A stretch of 5,129 bases of DNA from an uncultured Burkholderiales bacterium (GCA_903923345.1 CAIXXI010000164.1:1-5129), one strand, 5' to 3'. Shown: positions 1 through 4,734, numbered from the stretch's first letter. The notes: generated by a model from the sequence alone, not told the origin. Numbers and translations: made by a program.

Positions 1-1
1 C

Positions 2-685
2 AGCGAGACCCTTGATTGGGCCGCATTGCGCGCCCGCATCGCCCAGTTTGGAATGCGCAATTCCAACTGCGTCGCAATTGCACCGACCGCAACCATCTCC
101 AACATCATTGGTGTGGGTGCCTGTATCGAGCCCACATTCCAGAACTTGTACGTCAAGTCCAATCTCTCGGGTGAATTCACCGTCGTGAATGACTACCTGG
201 TCCGTGACCTGAAGGCGCTCGGCTTGTGGGACGAGGTCATGGTGGCGGATCTGAAGTTTTTCGATGGCAGCCTGGCACGCATCGACCGCATCCCGGCCGA
301 CCTGCGAGCCATCTACGCGACCGCGTTTGAGGTAGATCCCATCTGGCTGGTCGAGTGCGCTTCACGCCGTCAGAAGTGGATTGACCAGTCGCAGTCGCTG
401 AATATCTATATGGCGGGCGCGTCGGGCAAGAAGCTGCATGAGACTTACACAACCGCGTGGTTGCGTGGCCTCAAGACCACCTATTACCTGCGCACGCAGG
501 GCGCAACCCACGCTGAGAAGAGCACGACCGATCGGCTCGGCCAGCTCAACGCGGTTTCGGCCGAGGGCGCAGCGGGTTCTTTCTCATACACCTCGCAGTC
601 AGGCGTTGCGCCGGCTGCAGCAGAAGACCCGATCGCACCGAAATTCTGTGCGATTGATGATCCCGAGTGCGAGGCCTGCCAGTAA
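2..685 (+). CDS. nrdA: Ribonucleoside-diphosphate reductase, class I, alpha (large, R1) subunit NrdA; 3' part only
   Basis: The reading frame is already open at base 2 (SETLDWAALRAR...) and ends with TAA at 683-685, so 227 C-terminal residues are visible and the start lies left of the window. NrdA is the catalytic subunit that reduces ribonucleoside diphosphates to deoxyribonucleotides in the cytoplasm, using a radical supplied by NrdB. Seen here: the phosphate-binding stretch APTATISNIIG (about residues 26-36 of the fragment); the adjacent tyrosine pair in LKTTYYLRT (codons at 482-487), matching the radical-relay tyrosines Tyr730/Tyr731 of E. coli; and a C-terminal cysteine pair in ECEACQ (codons at 668-670 and 677-679), matching the swinging-tail cysteines that re-reduce the active site. 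The final ~55 residues before that pair are low in conservation and Ala/Ser/Thr-rich, as expected of a flexible tail. The active-site cysteines and any N-terminal ATP cone are outside the window. nrdB follows on the same strand. Identity is very secure. Confidence 0.97.
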   Translation, partial: SETLDWAALRARIAQFGMRNSNCVAIAPTATISNIIGVGACIEPTFQNLYVKSNLSGEFTVVNDYLVRDLKALGLWDEVMVADLKFFDGSLARIDRIPADLRAIYATAFEVDPIWLVECASRRQKWIDQSQSLNIYMAGASGKKLHETYTTAWLRGLKTTYYLRTQGATHAEKSTTDRLGQLNAVSAEGAAGSFSYTSQSGVAPAAAEDPIAPKFCAIDDPECEACQ

Positions 686-693
686 GACAGGCA

Positions 694-732
694 ATCAGGA
701 AACCTTGCTTGACAAAACCAAGGTTTCCTGAT
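694..732 (+). other. Perfect 14-bp stem-loop between nrdA and nrdB (candidate attenuator or processing hairpin)
   Basis: ATCAGGAAACCTTG (694-707) is the exact reverse complement of CAAGGTTTCCTGAT (719-732), with an 11-base loop (708-718). It begins 9 bases after the nrdA stop. No T-run follows the second arm (CTCAACTCG), so it is not a standard intrinsic terminator. A hairpin placed here can act as a partial terminator, an mRNA 3'-end stabiliser or a processing site separating nrdA from nrdB messages; which one is inference. The loop contains TTGACA (709-714), a perfect -35 hexamer, but I see no good -10 at the right distance. Confidence 0.7.
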
Positions 733-751
733 CTCAACTCGATTTGTTGCT

Positions 752-776
752 TTCGCGCCAAGATATTCTGCGCGAA
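752..776. repeat. Small inverted repeat TTCGCGC/GCGCGAA in the nrdA-nrdB gap
   Basis: TTCGCGC (752-758) and GCGCGAA (770-776) are perfect inverted 7-mers separated by 11 AT-rich bases (CAAGATATTCT). It could be a second RNA hairpin or an operator with a 25-bp footprint. It does not match the NrdR box pattern as I know it. Function unknown. Confidence 0.45.
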
Positions 777-800
777 GTCAAGTTTGCAAGTACCAACCCG

Positions 801-829
801 TTGCAAGCGCCATACGCCCAACGTAAGAT
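801..829 (+). promoter_or_regulatory. Candidate sigma70 promoter for nrdB
   Basis: TTGCAA (801-806) and TAAGAT (824-829) are separated by exactly 17 bases. Each matches 4 of 6 positions of the consensus TTGACA/TATAAT. Initiation would fall near 836, about 67 bases before the nrdB start codon. This would give nrdB a promoter of its own besides read-through from nrdA, which fits the unusually wide 217-base gap. It is a pattern match only; two 4/6 hexamers can occur by chance. A second copy of TTGCAAG lies 17 bases upstream (784-790). Confidence 0.35.
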
Positions 830-835
830 CCAGGC

Positions 836-844
836 TGTGCATAA
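836..844 (-). promoter_or_regulatory. DnaA-box-like 9-mer (TTATGCACA on the minus strand)
   Basis: The plus strand reads TGTGCATAA, whose reverse complement TTATGCACA fits the DnaA box consensus TTATNCACA. It sits at the predicted start point of the candidate nrdB promoter. DnaA control of nrdAB transcription is established in E. coli, where the boxes lie upstream of nrdA. A site in front of nrdB here is inference from a single match, and one match of this degeneracy in about 5 kb is not statistically strong. Confidence 0.3.
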
Positions 845-902
845 CAGCTGAATCTCGCGCTGGGACAAGTAGTTAACTGACTAACCTGAAGCGAGACCTT
901 AC

Positions 903-2084
903 ATGTTGTCCTGGGACGAACCGACTCCTGTCACAAATCTGAAACCCGCTGTGCCGATGCCTGCGAAAGCTGCGCCTTCGGTTCAGGGCGGGACGTCGGT
1001 CCCGGCGCTGAAGTCCGCCAATGACGCAGCCCGGCTGCATTCCGGCACTCAGATGGCGCGAGATGAACGTCGCGTTCGCGTCGAAGACAAGCGCATCATC
1101 AATGGCTCGGCTGATGTCAATCAGCTCGTGCCGTTCAAGTACAAGTGGGCCTGGGAAAAGTATCTGGCCGGTTGTGCGAATCACTGGATGCCCCAGGAGA
1201 TCAACATGGAGCGTGACATCGCGCTCTGGAAGAATCCTGCCGGACTTTCGGAAGATGAGCGCAGGCTGGTCAAGCGCAATCTGGGTTTCTTCGTGACCGC
1301 CGACTCGCTGGCGGCAAACAACATCGTGCTGGGAACCTACCGGCATATCAGCGCGCCGGAGTGCCGACAGTTCCTGCTGCGCCAGGCGTTTGAAGAAGCG
1401 ATTCATACACACGCCTATCAGTACATCGTCGAGTCACTGGGCCTGGATGAAGGCGAAGTCTTCAATGCCTATCACGAGGTGACTTCGATTCGGGAAAAGG
1501 ACGAGTTCCTGATCCCGTTCATCGACACGCTGACCAATCCGGATTTCGTGACGGGTACGCCCGAGAATGATCAGAAGTTGCTGCGCTCCCTGATCGTTTT
1601 TGCCTGCCTGATGGAAGGCCTGTTCTTCTACGTCGGCTTCGTGCAGATCCTTGCACTCGGCCGCCAGAACAAGATGATCGGGGCAGCCGAGCAATACCAG
1701 TACATCCTTCGTGATGAATCGATGCACTGCAATTTCGGGATTGATCTGATCAACACGATCAAGCTCGAGAACCCGCATCTGTGGACACCGGCATTCCGCG
1801 AAGAGATCGTCACGCTCTTTCACAAGGCAATCGAGCTCGAATACCGCTATGCCGAAGACACCATGCCGCGAGGTGTGCTCGGTCTGAATGCATCGATGTT
1901 CAAGGAGTATCTGCGATTCATCGCGAATCGCAGGGCTCAGCAGATTGGCCTGGATCCATTGTTCCCCGGAGCGGAAAACCCGTTTCCGTGGATGAGCGAA
2001 ATGCTCGACCTGAAAAAAGAGCAGAACTTTTTCGAAAGGCGCGTGACCGAGTATCAGACCGGTGGCGCGTTGAACTGGGATTGA
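903..2084 (+). CDS. nrdB: Ribonucleoside-diphosphate reductase, class Ia, beta (small, R2) subunit NrdB
   Basis: The 393-residue R2 subunit houses the diiron centre and tyrosyl radical that start catalysis in NrdA. By alignment to the E. coli pattern the metal ligands are D134 (in TADSL), E165 and H168 (in FEEAIHTHAY), E238 (in LMEGLFF), and E272 and H275 (in RDESMH). The radical tyrosine is Y172, four residues after H168 as in E. coli. Y384 near the C-terminus (TEYQTGGALNWD) probably serves as the relay tyrosine contacting NrdA. All expected residues are present, so this is an intact tyrosyl-radical enzyme, not a Tyr-less variant. Residues 1 to ~58 form an Ala/Pro/Lys-rich low-complexity extension before the conserved core (RVRVEDKRIING). 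The start ATG is chosen because MLSWD is, as I recall, the usual beginning in Burkholderiales NrdB. The ribosome binding site is weak (GAAGCGAGA, 888-896). It lies 217 bases downstream of nrdA. Confidence 0.97.
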   Translation: MLSWDEPTPVTNLKPAVPMPAKAAPSVQGGTSVPALKSANDAARLHSGTQMARDERRVRVEDKRIINGSADVNQLVPFKYKWAWEKYLAGCANHWMPQEINMERDIALWKNPAGLSEDERRLVKRNLGFFVTADSLAANNIVLGTYRHISAPECRQFLLRQAFEEAIHTHAYQYIVESLGLDEGEVFNAYHEVTSIREKDEFLIPFIDTLTNPDFVTGTPENDQKLLRSLIVFACLMEGLFFYVGFVQILALGRQNKMIGAAEQYQYILRDESMHCNFGIDLINTIKLENPHLWTPAFREEIVTLFHKAIELEYRYAEDTMPRGVLGLNASMFKEYLRFIANRRAQQIGLDPLFPGAENPFPWMSEMLDLKKEQNFFERRVTEYQTGGALNWD

Positions 2085-2279
2085 GTCAGGCGTTTTCCCC
2101 GAATCGCGGATTGCCGCACAGATTGGACATCAGTTGACGAGGTCAGGCCAACAGCCTTCATGTGGTTCTGAATTACTGCAGGTCAGCGGCGCAAAGTCGT
2201 TGACCGACAGCCTGCCCCCGTCGACGCCGCCGGCATGTGTGCCTGGCCGCATCACCCGATCCCATCTTCTTCGCATGCA

Positions 2280-2310
2280 GGCGCCCGGCCCCTTGGCCGC
2301 GCGCCTTTTT
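2280..2310 (+). terminator. Rho-independent terminator downstream of nrdB
   Basis: The stem runs GGCGCCCGGCC (2280-2290), loop CCTT (2291-2294), GGCCGCGCGCC (2295-2305): ten pairs with one internal C-C mismatch (2285/2300). TTTTT (2306-2310) follows directly. It is oriented to stop plus-strand transcription, 195 bases beyond the nrdB stop codon and 155 bases before the histone-like gene. It therefore most likely ends the nrdAB message with a long 3' untranslated region, and separates it from the next unit. Confidence 0.8.
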
Positions 2311-2340
2311 CGTGCCCGCTTCGTTCGCGAGGCACGTGCC
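2311..2340. promoter_or_regulatory. Palindrome cluster upstream of the histone-like gene (candidate operator)
   Basis: GGCACGTGCC (2331-2340) is a perfect 10-bp palindrome. Its left half also pairs with CGTGCC at 2311-2316. That pairing is extended by CGC (2317-2319) with GCG (2327-2329) around a bulged A (2330) and a 7-base loop, so two alternative structures share the same bases. The element starts immediately after the T-run of the preceding terminator and ends 125 bases before the histone-like start codon. A regulator-binding site is plausible but unproven. Confidence 0.35.
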
Positions 2341-2453
2341 ACCGCATTCATTAGCGTAGGAAACACCTACAGCGTTCTTGCGCCGATGAATAGCCCGCAT
2401 GGTCAACGGCAGACTGCTGCACCGGACCGGGTTTCCGTGATCCATCCCAACTC

Positions 2454-2458
2454 AGGAG
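2454..2458 (+). promoter_or_regulatory. Ribosome binding site of the histone-like gene
   Basis: AGGAG lies 7 bases before the ATG at 2466. It is the clearest Shine-Dalgarno sequence in the window; nrdB, yggT and the kinase have weak or no such motif. It supports ATG 2466 as the start and suggests efficient translation. Confidence 0.75.
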
Positions 2459-2465
2459 TCTGACC

Positions 2466-3035
2466 ATGGCAACTGCCAAGAAAGCCGATAAGAAGGCCGA
2501 TAAGAAGGCCGATAAGAAAGCTGTCGTCGAGAAGAAGGCTGCAGCCGCGAAGCCGGTCGCAGCGAAGAAGGCCGCCGCCAAGAAGCCGGCCGCCAAGAAA
2601 GCCGCCGCCAAGAAGCCGGCTGCGAAGAAAGCCGCAGCCAAGAAACCGGCTGCGAAGAAAGTCGCCGCCAAGAAGCCGGCTGCGAAGAAAGTCGCCGCCA
2701 AGAAGCCGGTTGCTGCAAAGAAAGTTGCTGCCAAGAAGCCAGTCGCAGCTAAGAAAGTTGCTGCCAAGAAGCCGGTCGCAGCGAAGAAAGTTGCTGCCAA
2801 GAAGCCGGTCGCAGCTAAGAAGCTTGTTGCCAAGAAGCCGGTCGCCGCCAAGAAGCCAGTGGCCGCCAAGAAGCCCGCTGCGAAGAAGCTTGCCGCCAAG
2901 AAGCCGGTTGCTGCAAAGAAAGTCGCTGCCAAGAAGCCTGCACGCAAGGCTGAGCGTCCCAGCGCTGCATCGGTTGCCGCCAAGCCCTTGAATCCAGCGG
3001 CTGCATGGCCCTTCCCGACGGGCAACAAGCCCTGA
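2466..3035 (+). CDS. Histone H1-like, lysine/alanine-rich DNA-binding protein (BpH1/AlgP type)
   Basis: The 189-residue protein consists mostly of Lys, Ala, Pro and Val; I count 62 lysines, about a third of all residues, and no cysteine. After MATAKKA come three DKKA units, an acidic spot (VVEKK), and then from about residue 36 to 152 tandem AAKKP/AAKKV/PVAAKK blocks resembling the C-terminal tail of eukaryotic H1. Such proteins (BpH1 of Bordetella, AlgP of Pseudomonas) bind DNA non-specifically by charge and are thought to shape the nucleoid. Repeat number and length commonly vary between strains. The last 16 residues, PLNPAAAWPFPTGNKP, are non-repetitive and nearly uncharged; I recognise this ending from Burkholderiales homologues. 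The start is supported by AGGAG seven bases upstream. It is flanked by terminators on both sides, so it is probably a single-gene unit. The family is secure; a specific regulatory role is not shown by the sequence. Confidence 0.92.
   Translation: MATAKKADKKADKKADKKAVVEKKAAAAKPVAAKKAAAKKPAAKKAAAKKPAAKKAAAKKPAAKKVAAKKPAAKKVAAKKPVAAKKVAAKKPVAAKKVAAKKPVAAKKVAAKKPVAAKKLVAKKPVAAKKPVAAKKPAAKKLAAKKPVAAKKVAAKKPARKAERPSAASVAAKPLNPAAAWPFPTGNKP
2484..2519 (+). repeat. Three 12-bp tandem repeats encoding ADKK
   Basis: Three successive units of GCCGATAAGAAG occupy 2484-2495, 2496-2507 and 2508-2519. The first two are identical and the third differs only in its last base (AAA instead of AAG). They encode the N-terminal ADKK series of the histone-like protein and keep the frame, so gain or loss of units would not disrupt the gene. 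Confidence 0.9.
2571..2921 (+). repeat. In-frame tandem repeat array, 30-bp then 33-bp period
   Basis: Within the histone-like gene, four 30-bp units (2571-2600, 2601-2630, 2631-2660, 2661-2690; consensus protein AAAKKPAAKK or VAAKKPAAKK) are followed by five 33-bp units (2691-2723, 2724-2756, 2757-2789, 2790-2822, 2823-2855). The extra codon turns PAAKK into PVAAKK. An 18-bp unit, a 15-bp unit and a last 33-bp unit (2889-2921) close the array. Bases 2694-2725 and 2892-2923 are identical over 32 bases. Every period is a multiple of three, so slippage or recombination would change length without a frameshift. Confidence 0.9.
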
Positions 3036-3112
3036 TCGAACGGCCAGCAGGCTGATCAGAAAGAAGAAGACCCCCGCACCACGATGCGGTGAGGACAAAG
3101 CCAGCCAGGTAT

Positions 3113-3139
3113 TCGCGCCCTTCGGGGCGCGATTTTTTT
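3113..3139 (+). terminator. Rho-independent terminator of the histone-like gene
   Basis: TCGCGCCC (3113-3120) pairs perfectly with GGGCGCGA (3125-3132) around a TTCG tetraloop closed by C-G, a particularly stable loop. Seven T residues follow (3133-3139). It is 77 bases past the histone-like stop codon and is directional, because the other strand has no T-run after the hairpin. Only 19 bases separate the T-run from the yggT start codon. Confidence 0.93.
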
Positions 3140-3143
3140 ATGC

Positions 3144-3149
3144 GACAAT
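3144..3149 (+). promoter_or_regulatory. Possible -10 element of yggT, implying a leaderless or very short-leader message
   Basis: GACAAT matches TATAAT at four of six positions and lies 9 bases before the yggT ATG, so initiation would fall within a few bases of the start codon. No Shine-Dalgarno motif is visible in the intervening CCGCCCGCC. The corresponding -35 region would lie inside the terminator hairpin and is a poor match. Low confidence. Confidence 0.3.
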
Positions 3150-3158
3150 CCGCCCGCC

Positions 3159-3713
3159 ATGAGCCAAATCCTGTGGTTGTTGATCGACTCCCTGGGCAGC
3201 CTGTTCGCAGTCGCCTGCGTGCTTCGGGCATACGGGCATCGCGTCCACCTGAATCCGCGCAATCCGATTAGCCAATTCCTTACCAGTCTGACTGACTGGA
3301 TGGTTCAGCCCTTGCGAAAGTTGATTGCGCCCACCCGTACGATGGATTGGGCAAGTGTTGTCGCAGCGCTGCTGACCGCACTGCTCGTCTCGTTGCTGTT
3401 TGCGCTGTTGGTTGGAGGCCCTCGGATCCCCAATCCGGCTGAGATCATGCTGAGGTCAGTGGTCTGGCTGGCCCGCTCGGTGATCTATCTGGTGATGGGC
3501 CTGGTCATTCTTCAGGCCATCCTGTCCTGGGTCAATCCCTACGCGCCCTTGGCGCCTGCGGTGCAGCAGCTCACGCAGCCTCTTCTGGCACCGTTCAGAA
3601 AGATCGTTCCGCTGATTGGTGGTGTCGATCTCTCTCCGCTGTTCCTGGTCATCCTGCTCCAGGTTCTGCTCATTCTCTTCGACCCGGGCATGATCAGCGC
3701 AGTGTTTCGCTGA
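3159..3713 (+). CDS. yggT: YggT family integral membrane protein
   Basis: The 184-residue inner-membrane protein is made of two YGGT repeats. Likely membrane segments are about residues 3-24, 64-87, 100-125 and 157-176. The first repeat includes NPRNPISQFLTSLTDWMVQPLRKLI (residues 32-56, read in two parts: NPISQF and LTDWMVQPLRK). The second includes SWVNPYAP (123-130), QQLTQPLLAPFRKIVP (136-151) and GGVDLSPLFL (154-163), the family's typical core. The biochemical role is not established; relatives are linked to osmotic stress tolerance in E. coli and to membrane or division-related organisation in other bacteria. Length and two-repeat design are normal for proteobacterial members. ATG 3159 is chosen because MSQILWLLIDSL aligns with the usual N-terminus and opens the first membrane helix. 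No Shine-Dalgarno is visible, and a strong terminator sits just upstream, so expression must come from a promoter overlapping it or from read-through. Confidence 0.93.
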   Translation: MSQILWLLIDSLGSLFAVACVLRAYGHRVHLNPRNPISQFLTSLTDWMVQPLRKLIAPTRTMDWASVVAALLTALLVSLLFALLVGGPRIPNPAEIMLRSVVWLARSVIYLVMGLVILQAILSWVNPYAPLAPAVQQLTQPLLAPFRKIVPLIGGVDLSPLFLVILLQVLLILFDPGMISAVFR

Positions 3714-3738
3714 CCCTGGTGCACGGCCCGTCTCCCCG

Positions 3739-3756
3739 ACCCAGATGGCTCTGGGT
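3739..3756. terminator. Hairpin between convergent yggT and kinase genes (candidate bidirectional terminator)
   Basis: ACCCAGA (3739-3745) pairs perfectly with TCTGGGT (3750-3756) around a TGGC loop. It starts 25 bases after the yggT stop and lies 42 bases beyond the kinase stop on the other strand. Neither side has a T-run, so it is not a classical intrinsic terminator. Its place between convergent genes makes an RNA-end-stabilising or weak terminating role likely. Confidence 0.4.
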
Positions 3757-3798
3757 AGACAGGCCCAAGGGGTGATCAAGCCGGGTCGTACTGGGCAT

Positions 3799-4734
3799 TC
3801 ACCAGGGAGCGACTCCGTAGGCCTGCTCATAGCGCTGCGCAACCTGGTCGCGGTCGACACGGTGGTTTTGTGGGCCCGCGTTCTCGATCTTGATGGCGCC
3901 CATCACGCTGCCCAGGCGCACGGAAACTGACCAACCCAGTCCGGTGGACAGGCCATAGAGCAATCCACCCCGGTAGGCGTCACCGCATCCGGTCGGATCC
4001 ACCGCATGTGTGATCGCGACCGCTGCGATTTTCTCGACCCGGTCGGCCTGGCGCAGCACTGAACCATCCGCTCCGCGCGTGACCACCATCGAGTCGACAC
4101 AGGCGGCCAGCTGGGCCTCGCTGAGGCCGGTCTTTTCGGACATCAGCCCACATTCGTAATCGTTGACTGCAAGGGCGGTGGCGCCACCCAGCAAGGCTTT
4201 GAGTTCATCACCGCTGAACAAGGGCAAGGCCTGGCCAGGGTCCAGAATCCAGGGAATGCCGGCTTCGGTGAATTCCCGGGCATGGCGGAGCATGGCGTCC
4301 TTGCCATTCGGCGCGACGATGCCCCAGGCCGCACTCGACGGCGCGCTGACCTCGTGGGCTTGCGACATCGCTCCGGGGTGAAAGGCACTGATCTGGTTGT
4401 CGGCGAGGTCGGTCGTGATGAAAGCCTGTGCGGTGTACAGGTCTTCAAACAGTTTGATGAGCGAGGTGTCGATGCCCAGATCTGCCAACCGTCGGATGTA
4501 GTCCTCGCCATCCTTGCCCACGGCCGCCAGCACGGTTGGATGCCCGCCCAGACCCCGCAGGTTGTAGGCGATGTTCGCTGCACAACCGCCAAATTCGCGC
4601 TTCAGGCTGGGCGCCAGAAAGGACACATTGAGCATGTGGACCCGATCGGGAAGGATGTGGTCCTTGAAGTGCCCGTCGAACACCATGATCGTGTCGTAAG
4701 CCATCGAACCGCTGACAAGTACGCGTGAAGTCAT
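3799..4734 (-). CDS. PfkB/ribokinase-family kinase (carbohydrate or adenosine kinase-like)
   Basis: This 311-residue cytoplasmic kinase should transfer phosphate from ATP to a hydroxymethyl group of a sugar or nucleoside; the substrate cannot be read from the sequence. PfkB signature 1 is at residues 48-64 (FGGCAANIAYNLRGLGG). Signature 2 is at residues 246-259 (DPTGCGDAYRGGLL), with the anion-hole GCG and catalytic base D252. DNQISAFHPGAM (112-123) and DPGQALPLF (165-173) are shared with a betaproteobacterial group usually annotated as carbohydrate or adenosine kinase. I place the start at ATG 4734 (MTSRVLVSGSMAYDTIMVF) because family members begin directly with this strand. An upstream in-frame TTG at 4770 would add 12 polar residues and overlap the previous stop codon. 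Neither has a good Shine-Dalgarno. The upstream gene ends 32 bases earlier, so co-transcription and translational coupling are likely. It converges with yggT. Confidence 0.92.
   Translation of the reverse strand: MTSRVLVSGSMAYDTIMVFDGHFKDHILPDRVHMLNVSFLAPSLKREFGGCAANIAYNLRGLGGHPTVLAAVGKDGEDYIRRLADLGIDTSLIKLFEDLYTAQAFITTDLADNQISAFHPGAMSQAHEVSAPSSAAWGIVAPNGKDAMLRHAREFTEAGIPWILDPGQALPLFSGDELKALLGGATALAVNDYECGLMSEKTGLSEAQLAACVDSMVVTRGADGSVLRQADRVEKIAAVAITHAVDPTGCGDAYRGGLLYGLSTGLGWSVSVRLGSVMGAIKIENAGPQNHRVDRDQVAQRYEQAYGVAPW

Larger units (their letters stand above)
2085..2465 (+). other. Non-coding stretch between nrdB and the histone-like gene
   Basis: This 381-base region shows no convincing gene. 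Its first 195 bases (2085-2279) hold only scattered single hexamers such as TTGACG (2134-2139) and TTGACC (2200-2205), without matching -10 boxes. A strong terminator follows at 2280-2310. After it comes a palindrome cluster (2311-2340), a 5-bp inverted repeat GTAGG-AAACA-CCTAC (2356-2370), and finally the Shine-Dalgarno of the histone-like gene. An open frame from a TTG at 2134 runs through the terminator and resembles no protein I know. The histone gene's promoter must lie in the right half, but I cannot point to a clear -35/-10 pair. Confidence 0.6.

Noticed and set aside
709..737. TTGACA in the hairpin loop as a real promoter
   Set aside because: At 16-18 bases downstream the sequence is ATCTCA, TCTCAA or CTCAAC, none resembling TATAAT, and the hexamer is embedded in a hairpin. 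Kept only as an observation.
834..848. LexA-type SOS box from GCTGT...ACAGC
   Set aside because: The arms are separated by only five bases, whereas LexA boxes need CTGT and ACAG separated by eight, so the spacing is wrong.
686..902. NrdR box upstream of nrdB
   Set aside because: I looked for paired ACAC-AT-rich-GTGT palindromes and found none; such boxes, if present, would be upstream of nrdA outside the window.
873..1412. Minus-strand 179-codon frame opposite nrdB (and another at 1434-1823)
   Set aside because: They are antisense to a fully conserved nrdB. GC-rich codon bias commonly leaves such shadows open, and their compositions (many Arg, Gln and His) look non-native.
2134..2463. Plus-strand 109-codon frame from a TTG between nrdB and the histone-like gene
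   Set aside because: It runs through the strong terminator at 2280-2310 and the next gene's leader, lacks a Shine-Dalgarno, and resembles no family I know.
2571..2921. CRISPR-like or non-coding satellite reading of the repeat array
   Set aside because: Repeats are contiguous without unique spacers, strictly in frame, and encode the expected AAKKP protein with a good ribosome binding site.
2351..3098. Long minus-strand open frames (225 and 231 codons) and extra plus-strand frames opposite or over the histone-like gene
   Set aside because: The repeat periods are multiples of three, which keeps several frames free of stops. The products are monotonous (FLAATGFLAA or LLGGN-type) mirror images of the AAKKP repeat, and no ribosome binding site or homology is evident.
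4282..4728. Plus-strand 148-codon frame opposite the PfkB kinase
   Set aside because: It is antisense to intact signature motifs of the kinase, with no start context or recognisable product.
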